A stretch of DNA of 64,000 nt. Source: Flavobacteriia bacterium. Its GTDB lineage: Bacteria > Bacteroidota > Bacteroidia > Flavobacteriales_D > Crocinitomicaceae. The translations under genes and the position numbers were made by a program. Location of the stretch: assembly GCA_026391005.1 (NCBI GenBank), contig JAPLEV010000019.1, forward strand, positions 1 to 64,000, given 5' to 3'. The notes under the pieces were generated by a model. The model had not been told where the DNA came from. It saw only the letters and a list, made by a program, of their open reading frames with translations, and did no database searches. The first letter of the stretch is position 1, and every line of letters starts with the position of its first letter. Shown here in pieces: positions 44,225 to 54,532 of the stretch.

Positions 44225-47200
44225 GTGGAACGTGATAGTTTTATTGGGCAATTACAAGAACAACTAGGTGAATTAAGTTTGTTCAAAGGAGATGACATTC
44301 TCGTTCATCTCAATGAAAAAAAATGCATAAAAATGGAGAGTGGGAAACAAGAACTCACCAAAGAACTCGAAAAAATCATCAACGATGCGAAGAAAATAGA
44401 TAGAGAAAAAGGTATTTTTCCTTTATGTAAAAGCACCGGCGTCGTGAGTTTTACCCATCAAAACAAAGACGTAGAAACCCCCATTTTTATAATTCCATTA
44501 ACCGTTCAAGTTAATAGAATTAACAAAACTGCAACATTCACAGAAATAACAGAAGATGCTATTATCAACCCATTTTTAGCGCATAAATTAGAGAAAGAAT
44601 TTCCCCATATAAAAACACCCAATGGATTTGAAGTAGCGCCAACATTTATCGATTTACTTCGGGAGCTGGGATTTGAAAAAATAGATACTGAAGCAACCTA
44701 TATTGGTAACTTCCATCACCATCGATTAGCCTTGATTGGTGAAATAGAACAGATCATTGAACAAAAAGAATGGTCTAATCCTCTTTTAGAAATCTTTGGA
44801 GAAGAAATAAATAAAGAAAACGTTTTATTGAACTTACCTGTCGAAACGTTGTTTCCTTTTGACCAAAAACAAGCTGAAGTTTTTGATCAACTAAAGACCG
44901 GAAACTGTGTTTTACAAGGCCCCCCAGGGACAGGAAAGTCGCAAGTGATTTGCAATGTTATCGGAAAATTATTACATACTCAAAATAAGGCCCTAGTTGT
45001 ATCCGATAAACGGGTGGCATTAGAGGTAATACAACAAAAATTAGATGCAATAGGACTTGGGCACCAGAGTGTAATTACGACAACAAACTATTCATCGAAA
45101 GCATTATTAGCCAGTCTCAAGAAAAATTGGGAATTCCTAGAAAATCAAATCTTTAAAAAAGAAAATCAAGTAATCTCATTTCAGCAATCAATGGAATTAC
45201 TTCAAGATGAATTATCGATATTAAATCAACCTGAATTATTGGGTGGGCTTAGTCTTAGCGAATTCCTCACTTTAAATAAGCAGGTAATTTATGACACTAC
45301 GGGATATAGCAGTTCGTATCCAAACAGTAAGATTTGGCTTGAAAATAAAAATAAGCTACTAAAATTACCCCCAGAATTGATGCATCTGTTGAGAAACGTT
45401 AAAGACATTCACCAACAGATGAAAACAGTACATCAACTTGACAAGCTACTCAATCAATGGTTAAACGACATTAATCAAGTGGAGAATTCCTTTGGCGCAA
45501 CTACTTTTGGCGAGTTGAAGGTGGTAGCGGAAAAAGCAAGAATTTGTCATCGTTTCTCAACTGATTACTTTAAAAAATTCGAGCACATCATTCTCAAGAA
45601 TAGTAAAGAATTCTTAGCGAAGAGAAAGAAATATTTAAAAATCTCGCAATTAGTAGATCAGAACTTTTCGAAACACGAACATTGGATAAAAAGACCAAGC
45701 CCAGAGGAATTAATTTATTTAGAAAATAAAGCACTAAAAAAAGGATTAATACATCGTATAACTTGGAAAAATGAATTAAAAAAATGGCTAAGAACACCCG
45801 ATATCGACCTTATCAGTGCCATCGAAACACTTAAAAAACAATATTTCTTAGAAAATGAATTGCTTACCATAAAGCTCGGTTTTGCAGAAATGGGTGTCGA
45901 GAATTTAAAAATAGATGTCGATATGATTGCTTCCTTAATTGACGCTTTAGATCAAAAAGAGTGGGAGATCTTCAGTAAAATCGATGAAGATGAACGAGCA
46001 GCATTCAAGAAAAACTATGTAAACATTAATAACCTACTAAGTGAAATAAAAATTAATTTTACTTTTTCGGATGATGCTACTTGTAGCAATTACTTAAATG
46101 AGCTAAGAACAGGAATAAGTACTATTCTTATATTTAGCTCTCTCTTCCTCGATATTCCAAAAAACCTGATTGATTGTTACCAAAAAACCCCAGACATAGA
46201 CCAACTTGAAAAACAGATTTTTCAAAGCACATGGATTACATTTCGTTCAAAATACCCGAACATTTCCATCCAAAATCCTTCTGATTTTTTAAAGCGAATC
46301 ATTGACATAAATAATCAATTTGATCAAGATACAGCAATATTAGTAAACGCAATAAACCTACATCAGCAGCAAAAATTCCATTCTTATCATCGTTTGTTAC
46401 AAACCCCCGCTTATAAATTGACAAATGAAGAAAAAGAAAAAAAACGGCAGCTAAAATCTGGTAAATCAATATTAGTTAAAGAATTTGCTAAGACACGCAG
46501 TAATAAATCTATTCGAGAATTACTTAGTGGCGATGCTTCCCATTGGATTCATCTTCTAAAGCCAATTTGGTTAACTAATCCCAGTCAACTCGCAAGTAAT
46601 ATCCCATTAGAAAAAAATTATTTCGATTTGGCTATTATCGATGAAGCAAGTCAACTGTTACTATGTCATTCTGTTGGGTGCTTGTATCGGGCAAAACGAA
46701 TACTAATTGCTGGCGATAGCCAACAAATGGCGCCAAGTAACTATTTCAATCCAAAAGATGAAAATTCGCTGACCTTATTACATAAAGCAAGTTTTTATTT
46801 TAAGAATATTCTATTGAACTATCATTTTAGAAGTGAACACCCTTCATTAATAGCCTATTCAAATCACTATTTCTACAATGATGATCTTATTGCATTTCCA
46901 TCAGTAAGTCAAGAACAAATGCCTATTAAATTTCATGTTATCGAAAATGGTCGCTATATCAACAGAGCGAATGATAAAGAAGCCCAACAAGTTGCTGATC
47001 ACCTTGCTTCAATTTTACAGAATTCAAATGAAAAAATAGGCGTTGTCGCCTTCTCGGAATCTCAACTGGCTTGCATATTTGAAAAACTTTCGTCCTCCTT
47101 GCAAATACAGCTATTAAATAGAATAGACCAAGATACTCTTTTCTTCAAAGCATTAGAACAAATCCAAGGAGACGAATGCGACCGTCTAATTATAAGTTTT

Positions 47201-47572
47201 GGTTATGCTAAAAATGAAGACGGAATTTTCGAAATGCGCTTTGGGCCCGTTAATGAAAAAAATGGTGGAAAACGATTAAACGTTTTATTTTCAAGAGCTA
47301 GAAGAAATATTGACTTCTTTGCATCAGTGGTAGCAAAAGATTTCGCTGTATCCAGTAATAATTCAGTTAGACTGCTTTGGAAGTGGTTTCTATTCATCGA
47401 AAGTGAGCAAGCCAAGAGTGACAAAATCAAGTTTCCTTTTAAGTTAGCTATTACTCAAAATGATCAGCAACTAAGTTGTGATAATTGGGCAAATCTTTCA
47501 GAAAATGCTTGTGATGTTCTAACGATTACGCGAACCTTAATAGCGCGTGGGTGGAAATTAACTGTGCACTAA
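44225..47572 (+). CDS. Large superfamily 1 helicase (COG1112/DUF4011-related)
   Basis: 1115 aa with a GTG start. The N-terminal ~200 residues resemble the substrate region of DUF4011-type helicases ([14 protein letters not shown]). Walker A is GPPGTGKS at 232-239, in the family context [19 protein letters not shown]; a large helical insert (about 290-760) precedes Walker B (LAIIDEAS near 806), motif [12 protein letters not shown], motif IV FRSEHP, motif [15 protein letters not shown] and motif [12 protein letters not shown]. It should unwind or translocate on DNA or RNA. Relatives often end in a nuclease domain; this one stops soon after [10 protein letters not shown] stand-alone repair or defence role is possible. 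A -7-like TATCTTTA ends 5 bases before the GTG. Confidence 0.83.
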   Translation: MERDSFIGQLQEQLGELSLFKGDDILVHLNEKKCIKMESGKQELTKELEKIINDAKKIDREKGIFPLCKSTGVVSFTHQNKDVETPIFIIPLTVQVNRINKTATFTEITEDAIINPFLAHKLEKEFPHIKTPNGFEVAPTFIDLLRELGFEKIDTEATYIGNFHHHRLALIGEIEQIIEQKEWSNPLLEIFGEEINKENVLLNLPVETLFPFDQKQAEVFDQLKTGNCVLQGPPGTGKSQVICNVIGKLLHTQNKALVVSDKRVALEVIQQKLDAIGLGHQSVITTTNYSSKALLASLKKNWEFLENQIFKKENQVISFQQSMELLQDELSILNQPELLGGLSLSEFLTLNKQVIYDTTGYSSSYPNSKIWLENKNKLLKLPPELMHLLRNVKDIHQQMKTVHQLDKLLNQWLNDINQVENSFGATTFGELKVVAEKARICHRFSTDYFKKFEHIILKNSKEFLAKRKKYLKISQLVDQNFSKHEHWIKRPSPEELIYLENKALKKGLIHRITWKNELKKWLRTPDIDLISAIETLKKQYFLENELLTIKLGFAEMGVENLKIDVDMIASLIDALDQKEWEIFSKIDEDERAAFKKNYVNINNLLSEIKINFTFSDDATCSNYLNELRTGISTILIFSSLFLDIPKNLIDCYQKTPDIDQLEKQIFQSTWITFRSKYPNISIQNPSDFLKRIIDINNQFDQDTAILVNAINLHQQQKFHSYHRLLQTPAYKLTNEEKEKKRQLKSGKSILVKEFAKTRSNKSIRELLSGDASHWIHLLKPIWLTNPSQLASNIPLEKNYFDLAIIDEASQLLLCHSVGCLYRAKRILIAGDSQQMAPSNYFNPKDENSLTLLHKASFYFKNILLNYHFRSEHPSLIAYSNHYFYNDDLIAFPSVSQEQMPIKFHVIENGRYINRANDKEAQQVADHLASILQNSNEKIGVVAFSESQLACIFEKLSSSLQIQLLNRIDQDTLFFKALEQIQGDECDRLIISFGYAKNEDGIFEMRFGPVNEKNGGKRLNVLFSRARRNIDFFASVVAKDFAVSSNNSVRLLWKWFLFIESEQAKSDKIKFPFKLAITQNDQQLSCDNWANLSENACDVLTITRTLIARGWKLTVH

Positions 47573-47814
47573 AGCTCCTTTTTTTCGGGAACGGGATCGT
47601 GTCCGTGACCTCCTCTAGGATGGCAAGAAGCAATACGCTTAATGCCTAGCCAAGTTCCCCTAAAAGGACCCCAAACCCGAATGGCCTCTATGGTATAATG
47701 AGAGCAAGATGGTGTATATCGGCAACTTGCCGGCAAAATAGGTGATATAATTAGTTGATAAAATCGAATGATGGCAATTAAGGGCCACGTAATTATTTTT
47801 AATACCCATTTCAT
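47569..47814 (-). CDS. yidD: Membrane protein insertion efficiency factor YidD
   Basis: 81 aa, normal length. The family core [23 protein letters not shown] is followed by the conserved Gly/Arg region ([21 protein letters not shown]). YidD assists YidC-dependent insertion of inner-membrane proteins. It is usually next to rnpA and yidC, but here it is alone, converging on the helicase gene with a 4-base overlap of stops. Confidence 0.95.
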   Translation of the reverse strand: MKWVLKIITWPLIAIIRFYQLIISPILPASCRYTPSCSHYTIEAIRVWGPFRGTWLGIKRIASCHPRGGHGHDPVPEKKEL

Positions 47815-47904
47815 ACCAACAAAAATAAGAAATTCAACAACAGGTTGTGTTAAACTATTGTGTATCGTTTTATCGTTGATTGCGTTTCTTTCTATATTTA
47901 TAAT

Positions 47905-48861
47905 ATGATAAAAAAAATAGCATTAGGTATAATTGCGGGTTCCGTTTTAATGCCCCACATCATTAAAGGGCAAGGATTATCGTGGGATGACGAAAAAATA
48001 ACACTATTCAAAGATAATACAAAGCACACACTCATGAATACGGAGTCCATCTTTGAGGAGCGCTGGGATGAATTAGCACAAGCACAATTTTGGCAAACAA
48101 TAATGTTATTGTCGCCTGATTCCTGTGTAGTTAATGTTGCCGCAACCCGACAGATACTTGGTATTATTCCAGTAAATAAGTGGGCAAGACTAACTGAAAT
48201 CGAAAAATCCGCCTTTAAATTATCGATAAAGGCAGCAAACGGAATTGGTTCCGAGGAGACCATTTACATAACAACTGGAAAAAATGATTTTTATAAATTT
48301 CAAGATGTTTTTAATTCGCTATCGAAAGGGGTGGCTGCTTTTGAAAAAAATGGAGTTGACCCATGGTATGCTCAATCCATCTTGCTTATTGAAAGCCCCG
48401 GTCAATTAAAAAAGTCAGTTGCTGGGGCTTATGGGGCCTTCCAATTGATGCCCTCTGTTGCCAAAAAATATGGATTAATTGTCAATTCGAGTATCGATGA
48501 GCGTGCCGATTTTGATAAAAGTGCCGCGGCAGCAAGCAAACTAATTTTTAGCGTTTGTATTCCTGAAGCTAAAAGGATATTAGCTAATCATGGCATTCAA
48601 TACAAAGAAAATGATTTGTGGTTTCGGTTATTTGTCATGCATATCTATCACGCTGGTGCTTCTAATGTTGCCGCTGTTATCGCTAAAATCAATCCAAGTG
48701 TTGGGTCACAAGCTTTAGTAAAGGAAATGTGGATGACAAGTGCAGCAAGTTTTGGAAATAATTCGCAAAACTATAGCCAACTTATACTAGCTGCCCAACT
48801 CATTTTAAATGACATGATTTATACCGAGTGTGATGACATCATTCACTGCGGAACGAAATAG
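47905..48861 (+). CDS. Periplasmic lytic transglycosylase-like protein (SLT fold)
   Basis: 318 aa from the ATG at 47905, which gives a clean signal peptide ([14 protein letters not shown] to KGQG); a GTG 15 codons upstream would place it inside a longer non-hydrophobic leader. The SLT domain (about 125-300) has the catalytic-Glu motif LIESPGQ, then [19 protein letters not shown] and the helix [14 protein letters not shown]. It cleaves the MurNAc-GlcNAc bond to form anhydro-MurNAc. The N-terminal ~110 residues are unrecognised. It stops one base before the convergent msrB stop. Confidence 0.83.
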   Translation: MIKKIALGIIAGSVLMPHIIKGQGLSWDDEKITLFKDNTKHTLMNTESIFEERWDELAQAQFWQTIMLLSPDSCVVNVAATRQILGIIPVNKWARLTEIEKSAFKLSIKAANGIGSEETIYITTGKNDFYKFQDVFNSLSKGVAAFEKNGVDPWYAQSILLIESPGQLKKSVAGAYGAFQLMPSVAKKYGLIVNSSIDERADFDKSAAAASKLIFSVCIPEAKRILANHGIQYKENDLWFRLFVMHIYHAGASNVAAVIAKINPSVGSQALVKEMWMTSAASFGNNSQNYSQLILAAQLILNDMIYTECDDIIHCGTK

Positions 48862-49230
48862 TTATTTAATCAACTTTACAGCTATAGAATTAACACAATG
48901 CCTTGTGTTCTTTGCGGTCAATTGTTCGCCAAAAAAAACATGTCCTAGATGACCATCGCAAGAGGCGCAAACGATTTCCGTTCTTCTTCCGTCGGAATCT
49001 AAAACGAAACGGACATTTTTATCAATAAATTCATCAAAACTTGGCCATCCACAACCCGAATCAAATTTAGAATCACTTCGATAAAGCGGTAAATCACACC
49101 GTTTACAGTGATAGACTCCTGGGTCTTTACTCGAATAATACTCACCGGTAAATGGCCGTTCCGTTCCTTTTTTTTCAATTACATACGCCTCATCAAAAGT
49201 GAGCGGATTCCAATTTTCTTTCGATTTCAT
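48862..49230 (-). CDS. msrB: Peptide-methionine (R)-S-oxide reductase MsrB
   Basis: 122 aa from the ATG at 49230, which overlaps the menC stop (ATGA); a longer frame upstream lies within menC and is rejected. Zinc-binding CKRC and CASC pairs, GCGWPSF and the catalytic Cys in RHCVNSIAV are present. It reduces methionine-R-sulfoxide in proteins with thioredoxin as donor. Cytosolic, without a signal peptide. Translationally coupled to menC, an unexpected partner. Confidence 0.95.
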   Translation of the reverse strand: MKSKENWNPLTFDEAYVIEKKGTERPFTGEYYSSKDPGVYHCKRCDLPLYRSDSKFDSGCGWPSFDEFIDKNVRFVLDSDGRRTEIVCASCDGHLGHVFFGEQLTAKNTRHCVNSIAVKLIK

Positions 49231-50300
49231 AGTGTCATAGTTAAAGATCCTTTCGTTACAACAAGGTTTGATGGCAAATTGTTGGAGAATATCCCTCCAG
49301 TGCCTAGACCTTGAGGTAAGATAATCGGATAATTTGCCGTAAATTGAGCGATGGCTGCCAAACCTATCGATCCTTCCAATGCAGAGGTAATCCACCAAGG
49401 AATGGCCTGTTTATCCGCCAAACGAATCCATTCTGCTGTGCCACTAATTCCACCATGTAAACTTGGCTTAAGCACGATGTACTGCGGTCTAATCTCTTCT
49501 AAAAGGGCTGATTTATCTGAACTAAGTGGCTGATTAATTAAAGACTCATCCAGCGCAATGGGAACTATATTTTCTTTCGCAAGTTCCCTGAGGAGCGAAA
49601 GTTTGATTGGGGAAACTGGTTGTTCAATGGAATGAACCTTGTAACGTTGTAATTCTTTTAAAACCATATATACCGAACGTTCATCAAAGGCGCCATTAGC
49701 ATCAACGCGAATGGTTATATCATCTGCGGAATATTTTTGCCTTATCCCTTTAATCAACCCTAATTCGGTGTTAAAATCAATCGCGCCTATTTTTAACTTT
49801 ATGGTTTTAAATCCTGCCGCTAACTTTTGATCGATTTGTTCCAACATGAATTCCTTTGTGCCCATCCAAACTAAACCGTTAATTGGGATTGAAGATTCTC
49901 CGCGACTAAATGCATTATGAAAAATAATCCCACAGCCCTTATTGTTGAGATCAAAAAGGGCACATTCTAAACCGAATCTTAGCGATGGCCAAGAATCTAA
50001 ATCACCCAGAAAGGCATTGCCATTTGGCGTAAAAGAATCAACTTTAAGTTTCGAAAAGAAATCAGATAGTGACCATTCTTTTAATTTCTCAAGGACTTCA
50101 TTCAGTTTTTTCTCGTAGCTAATTTCGTCAACAAAATCTGGTGAAAGCCCTTTTATTACACTACACTCACCCGTCCCTGAAATAGAATCATCCTCATTAA
50201 AAAGGGTTAGAAACCAAGAATCTTTGGTATATAAAACACCCCTACTCGTCCCAGCAGGTTTGATAAAATTAAAGGTGTGTTTTTTGACGACTGCTCTCAT
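49227..50300 (-). CDS. menC: o-Succinylbenzoate synthase MenC (enolase superfamily)
   Basis: 357 aa. Catalytic Lys in KLKIG (168/170), metal ligands Asp200 (RVDANGAF), Glu226 (SIEQP) and Asp251 (ALDES), and Lys278 (VLKPS) are all present, as in MenC. It dehydrates SHCHC to o-succinylbenzoate in menaquinone synthesis. An N-acylamino-acid racemase or Ala-Glu epimerase activity is the alternative within this family. It starts 7 bases after asnB ends and overlaps msrB. Confidence 0.85.
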   Translation of the reverse strand: MRAVVKKHTFNFIKPAGTSRGVLYTKDSWFLTLFNEDDSISGTGECSVIKGLSPDFVDEISYEKKLNEVLEKLKEWSLSDFFSKLKVDSFTPNGNAFLGDLDSWPSLRFGLECALFDLNNKGCGIIFHNAFSRGESSIPINGLVWMGTKEFMLEQIDQKLAAGFKTIKLKIGAIDFNTELGLIKGIRQKYSADDITIRVDANGAFDERSVYMVLKELQRYKVHSIEQPVSPIKLSLLRELAKENIVPIALDESLINQPLSSDKSALLEEIRPQYIVLKPSLHGGISGTAEWIRLADKQAIPWWITSALEGSIGLAAIAQFTANYPIILPQGLGTGGIFSNNLPSNLVVTKGSLTMTL

Positions 50301-50307
50301 AAACGCA

Positions 50308-52227
50308 TTAATTCATCCATTGCTTGTACCACATTTGGAAAACAAGCAGGTACCAAACTTTGTTTGTGTATTCTAACTTACCCGATCTAAACGCTTTAAT
50401 AATTTGGTCAATTGCTTCCCAATTAAATAGTCCTTGTTGACGAATATCGCTTTCTTTTAGATACTCATCAAGTAAAAAAGAAACATCATTGAATAACCAA
50501 CTAGCGATTGGAATCGCAAATCCTTTTTTAGGGCGATCCATTAATTCCTTAGGCACTAAATCGTGAACAATTTCTTTCAACAGAAACTTCTTTATCCCTT
50601 TATGATATTTGAATCCGTCCGGGAGTTGTGCAACGTATTCAATTAGTCGGTGATCCAATAATGGTTCTCTTCCCTCTAAACCGATATGCATTGTCGCCCT
50701 ATCGACCTTTTGCAAAATATCATCGGGCAAGTACGTTTCATAATCAATGGCTAGCATATAGCTCAAGGGAGAAGAAAATTCCTTTATTAGCTCCGTTGAT
50801 TGATAGGCAGTAGGAAGTACTATCGACTTCTTAAGTAGCAGAAAATTTAAATCTTCCTCTGTGAATTGCTTGCTAAGCGATAACATAAAGTTCTTTTCAC
50901 TCGGATCTTTAAGTAACATTTTTAATTTTTCATACCGTTGATGAAAATTATATTTATGGCGCAAAACAGGGAGCTTTTCGGCTGGAATCTTATCCATTAA
51001 ATTCACCATAATCTCACGCATAAATTTAGGCGTAGCGCTAAATTTTCGTTGATATTTCATCATATAATCATAGCGATTATACCCAGCAAAAACTTCATCG
51101 CCTCCATCTGCACTCAAGGCCACTGTAACCGATTTTTTGGCTGCCTCACTGACCAACATAGTTGGAATTGCACTACTATCAGCAAACGGCTCATCATAAA
51201 AATAGGCGAGATCTGTGATTTTATTGATAGCCTCCTTTACATCACAGCGAATTTCTGTGTGATCGGTCCCAATATGCTTAGCAATTTTAGCCGCCTCATC
51301 CGATTCATCTAATCCAATATCTGGAACCGAAATAGTAAATGTTTTTAATGGTTGTGGGCTGCTTTTTTGCAAAATTGCCGTAACGGCAGTGCTATCGTAT
51401 CCCCCACTTAGAAAAACACCAACTGGAACATCCGACACCATTCTATAATTACAGGCAGAAGTTAAAATCTCTTGCGTGTTGCGTTTAGCCTCATCAAAGG
51501 ATATATCTAATTTGGGTTTATTATATGAATCGTAAACTGACCAATATTGTTGACTAACAAAAGATCTAGAAAAATCCTCTTTGGTAGTACAATTTAAGAG
51601 CAGGTAATTTCCAGGCATCAACTTATAACAATCCTCAAAAATAGTATGAGGAGCAGCAATATTTCCAACTTGAAGAAAAAGACTTAGGGCATCGTGGTTA
51701 ATCTTTTTTGTAAACTGAGCTAATTGGTGAAATGCTTTTAATTCAGAAGCGAATAAAAATAAACCGTCTTTAAAATAATAAAAAAAAGGTTTAATTCCTG
51801 TGCGATCCCTTACGCAAAAAACCTCTTTCTTATGCTTATCATAAATAACAAAGGCGAACATGCCGATAAACTTATGAATGCAAGAGATTCCCCATTGCTG
51901 AAAAGCGTGTAAAATGACCTCTGTATCCGAATCGCTCAGAAATTTATGCCCAAGATCCAATAAAGCAAGTTTAATTTCCTTGTAATTATAAATCTCTCCA
52001 TTAAATGAAATTGACAAATTTTGATATACCATTGGTTGATGGCCAGAGTCAGATAAATCAATAATAGAGAGCCTTTGATGACCAAGACCAAAAACATAGT
52101 TTTCTTCTTCACTTACAAGCACGCCATCTCCGTCAGGACCTCGATGCTTTAGGGTATTTTTCATGGCTAACAGATCCTCTCGTATAGTACCTTTATTAAA
52201 ATCAAGAAAACCAACTATGCCACACAT
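50308..52227 (-). CDS. asnB: Glutamine-hydrolysing asparagine synthase-like protein (AsnB)
   Basis: 639 aa from the ATG at 52227: the mature N-terminus must be the nucleophilic Cys of MCGIVGF, so an upstream start ten codons earlier is excluded. GATase-II domain about 1-210; synthetase domain with the ATP pyrophosphatase loop SGGYDSTAV near 265 and SADGGDEVFAGY near 375. In polysaccharide regions such proteins may amidate sugars rather than make asparagine. It starts one base after the stop of the multi-pass membrane protein gene. Confidence 0.88.
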   Translation of the reverse strand: MCGIVGFLDFNKGTIREDLLAMKNTLKHRGPDGDGVLVSEEENYVFGLGHQRLSIIDLSDSGHQPMVYQNLSISFNGEIYNYKEIKLALLDLGHKFLSDSDTEVILHAFQQWGISCIHKFIGMFAFVIYDKHKKEVFCVRDRTGIKPFFYYFKDGLFLFASELKAFHQLAQFTKKINHDALSLFLQVGNIAAPHTIFEDCYKLMPGNYLLLNCTTKEDFSRSFVSQQYWSVYDSYNKPKLDISFDEAKRNTQEILTSACNYRMVSDVPVGVFLSGGYDSTAVTAILQKSSPQPLKTFTISVPDIGLDESDEAAKIAKHIGTDHTEIRCDVKEAINKITDLAYFYDEPFADSSAIPTMLVSEAAKKSVTVALSADGGDEVFAGYNRYDYMMKYQRKFSATPKFMREIMVNLMDKIPAEKLPVLRHKYNFHQRYEKLKMLLKDPSEKNFMLSLSKQFTEEDLNFLLLKKSIVLPTAYQSTELIKEFSSPLSYMLAIDYETYLPDDILQKVDRATMHIGLEGREPLLDHRLIEYVAQLPDGFKYHKGIKKFLLKEIVHDLVPKELMDRPKKGFAIPIASWLFNDVSFLLDEYLKESDIRQQGLFNWEAIDQIIKAFRSGKLEYTNKVWYLLVFQMWYKQWMN

Positions 52228-52228
52228 A

Positions 52229-53563
52229 TCAATTATCTTTAACAAGCGGTATTTCAACAGGTGTTTTTGAGCCTTTAACTGTCAATAACAAATAAACAAA
52301 GGGGAGAATAATTGCACGAACGCGCACCAAAACACCGAATAATACGGAGGTTAATCCTGAAATGAAGCCAATAATAAGAACGAAAATTAAAGCAAACATT
52401 AAAAATTCATTTTTTCTAATTTTTTGTATTTTATTAATAATATTAAAACTAACAAAAAACCGAAGCGTTAGAAAGAGAAGCAAGAGACTTTCTAGCCCAT
52501 TAAAAATCAAGGATGGGCTAAGGCTTTCCTGTATAAACGGACGATAAATCCCAAAAACTACACTAGATGGAAAAGCCGAAATTAAGCCCATTGGGGAAGC
52601 ATCAATCGCTCTAATTTCATATTTTTGACCGGTATAGATTTCATTATTAACAAAATCTTGCTGAACAACAGAAGCCTCTGCCATAATATTAGATACAACT
52701 TGAGAGGTAAAAAAAATATAGACCGTAAATATGCCTAATGATAGATAAAGAAACCTAAATCCAACCTTTGCCAAAGAGTTTGATTCAAATCTTTTCGTTA
52801 TCCGAGCTCCATAAGCCATCATAGCCGCTGCTGCAATTGCGATAAAGACAAACGAACGTGTATGGTAAATTATATATGAACATATAAGGACTTGAATTAG
52901 GTTACTTAATTTTATCTTCTCACCTGCAATAATTTTAAAAATTCGAATTAACAAATAAACCACGAAAATATAAACAATTGTATCTTTGGATAAGCCCGTG
53001 CACCAAAAACAAAGGGATGGAATAAAAATAAATGCAAAAATCAAATTCCCTCGAGCATGTTTTCGCATATTACCAACCAGTTCCATTAATCGCCAAGAAC
53101 CCAAAAAAGAAAAATAACAAATTATCATACTAATAGCTGCATAGCTTTTAAATGTGATGATTGATAAGAGGGAAACTAATTTGCAAACTAACCATGCTTC
53201 ATTCTCCCGATACAACCATCCGGGTGGGTATCCGGTTACCGAATTAAAATGCTGGCCCAATAATTCTGGGGAGGGATTGGAAAAAAGGCAATCAACATAG
53301 TTAATTGGAGATTCAAAAAATAAATTATTTAATACATTGGCCCCTTGCCAATAAGCTACCGAATCGCCTCCTTGAATGTACAAAAAATAATAGCCCCCAA
53401 ATAACAATGCAAATAATAATTTATAAAATAGTCCAAAGAAGAAAAACCCTTCGTTTTTTTCAGATGCTATTTTCTGTTTCTTAATATAAGCCAAAGAAAA
53501 AATTAGCCCTAAATAAAATAGTGGGATGAGGATGTCTATGATATCTACACGCTGGTCATTCAA
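52229..53563 (-). CDS. Multi-pass membrane protein of polysaccharide type (Wzy/EpsG-like)
   Basis: 444 aa with about ten membrane helices and a large loop between 75 and 145 (GGDSVAYWQGANV). The overall plan and conserved patches such as PSLCFWCTGLSKDTIVYIF and YIIYHTRSFVFIAI suit polysaccharide polymerases or membrane glycosyltransferases. No specific motif allows a firm family call. It directly precedes asnB, supporting a role in exopolysaccharide or cell-envelope glycan synthesis. Confidence 0.6.
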   Translation of the reverse strand: MNDQRVDIIDILIPLFYLGLIFSLAYIKKQKIASEKNEGFFFFGLFYKLLFALLFGGYYFLYIQGGDSVAYWQGANVLNNLFFESPINYVDCLFSNPSPELLGQHFNSVTGYPPGWLYRENEAWLVCKLVSLLSIITFKSYAAISMIICYFSFLGSWRLMELVGNMRKHARGNLIFAFIFIPSLCFWCTGLSKDTIVYIFVVYLLIRIFKIIAGEKIKLSNLIQVLICSYIIYHTRSFVFIAIAAAAMMAYGARITKRFESNSLAKVGFRFLYLSLGIFTVYIFFTSQVVSNIMAEASVVQQDFVNNEIYTGQKYEIRAIDASPMGLISAFPSSVVFGIYRPFIQESLSPSLIFNGLESLLLLFLTLRFFVSFNIINKIQKIRKNEFLMFALIFVLIIGFISGLTSVLFGVLVRVRAIILPFVYLLLTVKGSKTPVEIPLVKDN

Positions 53564-53595
53564 AATAAACTACTTGCTGAAATTATATAAATAAG

Positions 53596-54069
53596 TTAAT
53601 TATGGTGATACTTTTCGCCTTTCAATATAGTAAAAGAACGGTATAATTGTTCTAAAAAAATAATTCTAATTAGCTGATGTGAAAAGGTCATTTTTGACAA
53701 GGAGACCAATTCATTCGCTCGTTCGTAGACCGCTGGCGAAAAGCCGAAAGCGCCACCAATAACAAAAACAATAGACGTTTTTCCCTGAATTGCTTTTTTT
53801 TCAAGGAAGGATGAAAATTCTATAGAATTATACATATTTCCGTTTTCATCCAGGAGGATTAAATGATCTGTTGGTCTTAACTTCGCAAGTATTAGTTGCC
53901 CTTCTTTATTTTTAATTTCATTTAACGACAGGGACTTTACATTTTTTAATTCGGGAATATCAATCCTATCAAAATTACAGTAATGAGTCAATCTGTTTAT
54001 ATATTCGTTTTCCCCTTCATTTAAGAAATTAAAATTCGTTTTTCCTAAGCAGATAAGTCGTAACCTCAT
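53596..54069 (-). CDS. rlmH: 23S rRNA pseudouridine-1915 methyltransferase RlmH
   Basis: 157 aa from the ATG at 54069. The SPOUT knot motifs FVIGGAFGFSP and SLSKMTFSHQLIRIIFLEQLYR, ending GEKYHH, are diagnostic. It methylates N3 of pseudouridine 1915 in helix 69 of 23S rRNA. A perfect -7 box ends three bases before the ATG, so the mRNA is predicted to be leaderless; a TTG two codons upstream overlaps the promoter and is excluded. Confidence 0.96.
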   Translation of the reverse strand: MRLRLICLGKTNFNFLNEGENEYINRLTHYCNFDRIDIPELKNVKSLSLNEIKNKEGQLILAKLRPTDHLILLDENGNMYNSIEFSSFLEKKAIQGKTSIVFVIGGAFGFSPAVYERANELVSLSKMTFSHQLIRIIFLEQLYRSFTILKGEKYHHN

Positions 54070-54072
54070 TGT

Positions 54073-54103
54073 CAAAATTAACCAAATATTACCATAGATT
54101 CAA
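54073..54103 (-). promoter_or_regulatory. Promoter of rlmH, predicted leaderless
   Basis: Minus strand: TTG (54101-54103), 20 bases, TAATTTTG (54073-54080), both matching the Bacteroidota consensus. Using the four-base spacing seen at rnpB, transcription would start at the A of the rlmH ATG. Confidence 0.6.
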
Positions 54104-54112
54104 TAAAGGCAT

Positions 54113-54120
54113 TATTTTTG
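54113..54120 (+). promoter_or_regulatory. -7 box of the DUF4783 gene
   Basis: TATTTTTG ends 10 bases before the first ATG at 54131. No clear -33 TTG. It lies back to back with the rlmH promoter. Confidence 0.4.
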
Positions 54121-54130
54121 AAGAAATTTA

Positions 54131-54529
54131 ATGCCTATGAAAACCATTATTTTTATTCTATCAGCCGTTGCTCTACTTTTTAGTGATCCAATAATTGAGG
54201 TGCCCTATTCGCGAATAGAAAATGCCTTTAATTCAAATGATGCCGCAGTAATTGTATCAATCGGAAAGGAAAAGATATTATTGAAAATAATGGATAAAGA
54301 AGGGGGATATAACCATACCCAAGCCGAATTAATTCTTAACGATTTTTTCACTAAAAACGCTAACGGTCTATTTAGTTTTACATTCAAAGGTCAAGAAAGC
54401 GAAGATGGTGTTTTTTGTATGGGTTTGTACGTAACAAAAAGTGAAAAATATAAAATTTCCTTTCAATTTAAAAAAATGAAAACCTCCTATCAATTTGAAT
54501 CACTGGCTATCGTTTTAGAAAAAAAGTAA
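54131..54529 (+). CDS. Exported DUF4783 family protein
   Basis: 132 aa with a signal peptide (1-18). The remaining ~110 residues match DUF4783, an NTF2-like-looking fold of unknown function: AFNSNDAAVIVSIGKEKILLKI, NHTQAELILNDFFTKNA and FTFKGQESEDGVF. Probably periplasmic. A second Met two codons later (54137) is an equally good start. It converges on the glycosyltransferase gene, with 3 bases between stops. Confidence 0.72.
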   Translation: MPMKTIIFILSAVALLFSDPIIEVPYSRIENAFNSNDAAVIVSIGKEKILLKIMDKEGGYNHTQAELILNDFFTKNANGLFSFTFKGQESEDGVFCMGLYVTKSEKYKISFQFKKMKTSYQFESLAIVLEKK

Positions 54530-54532
54530 TTA

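Noticed and set aside
47860..47904. GTG start 15 codons upstream of the lytic transglycosylase
   Set aside because: The added residues are not a signal peptide, while the ATG at 47905 gives a standard one.
49231..49398. 56-codon N-terminal extension of MsrB
   Set aside because: It is read out of frame through menC; the ATGA overlap start gives the normal MsrB length.
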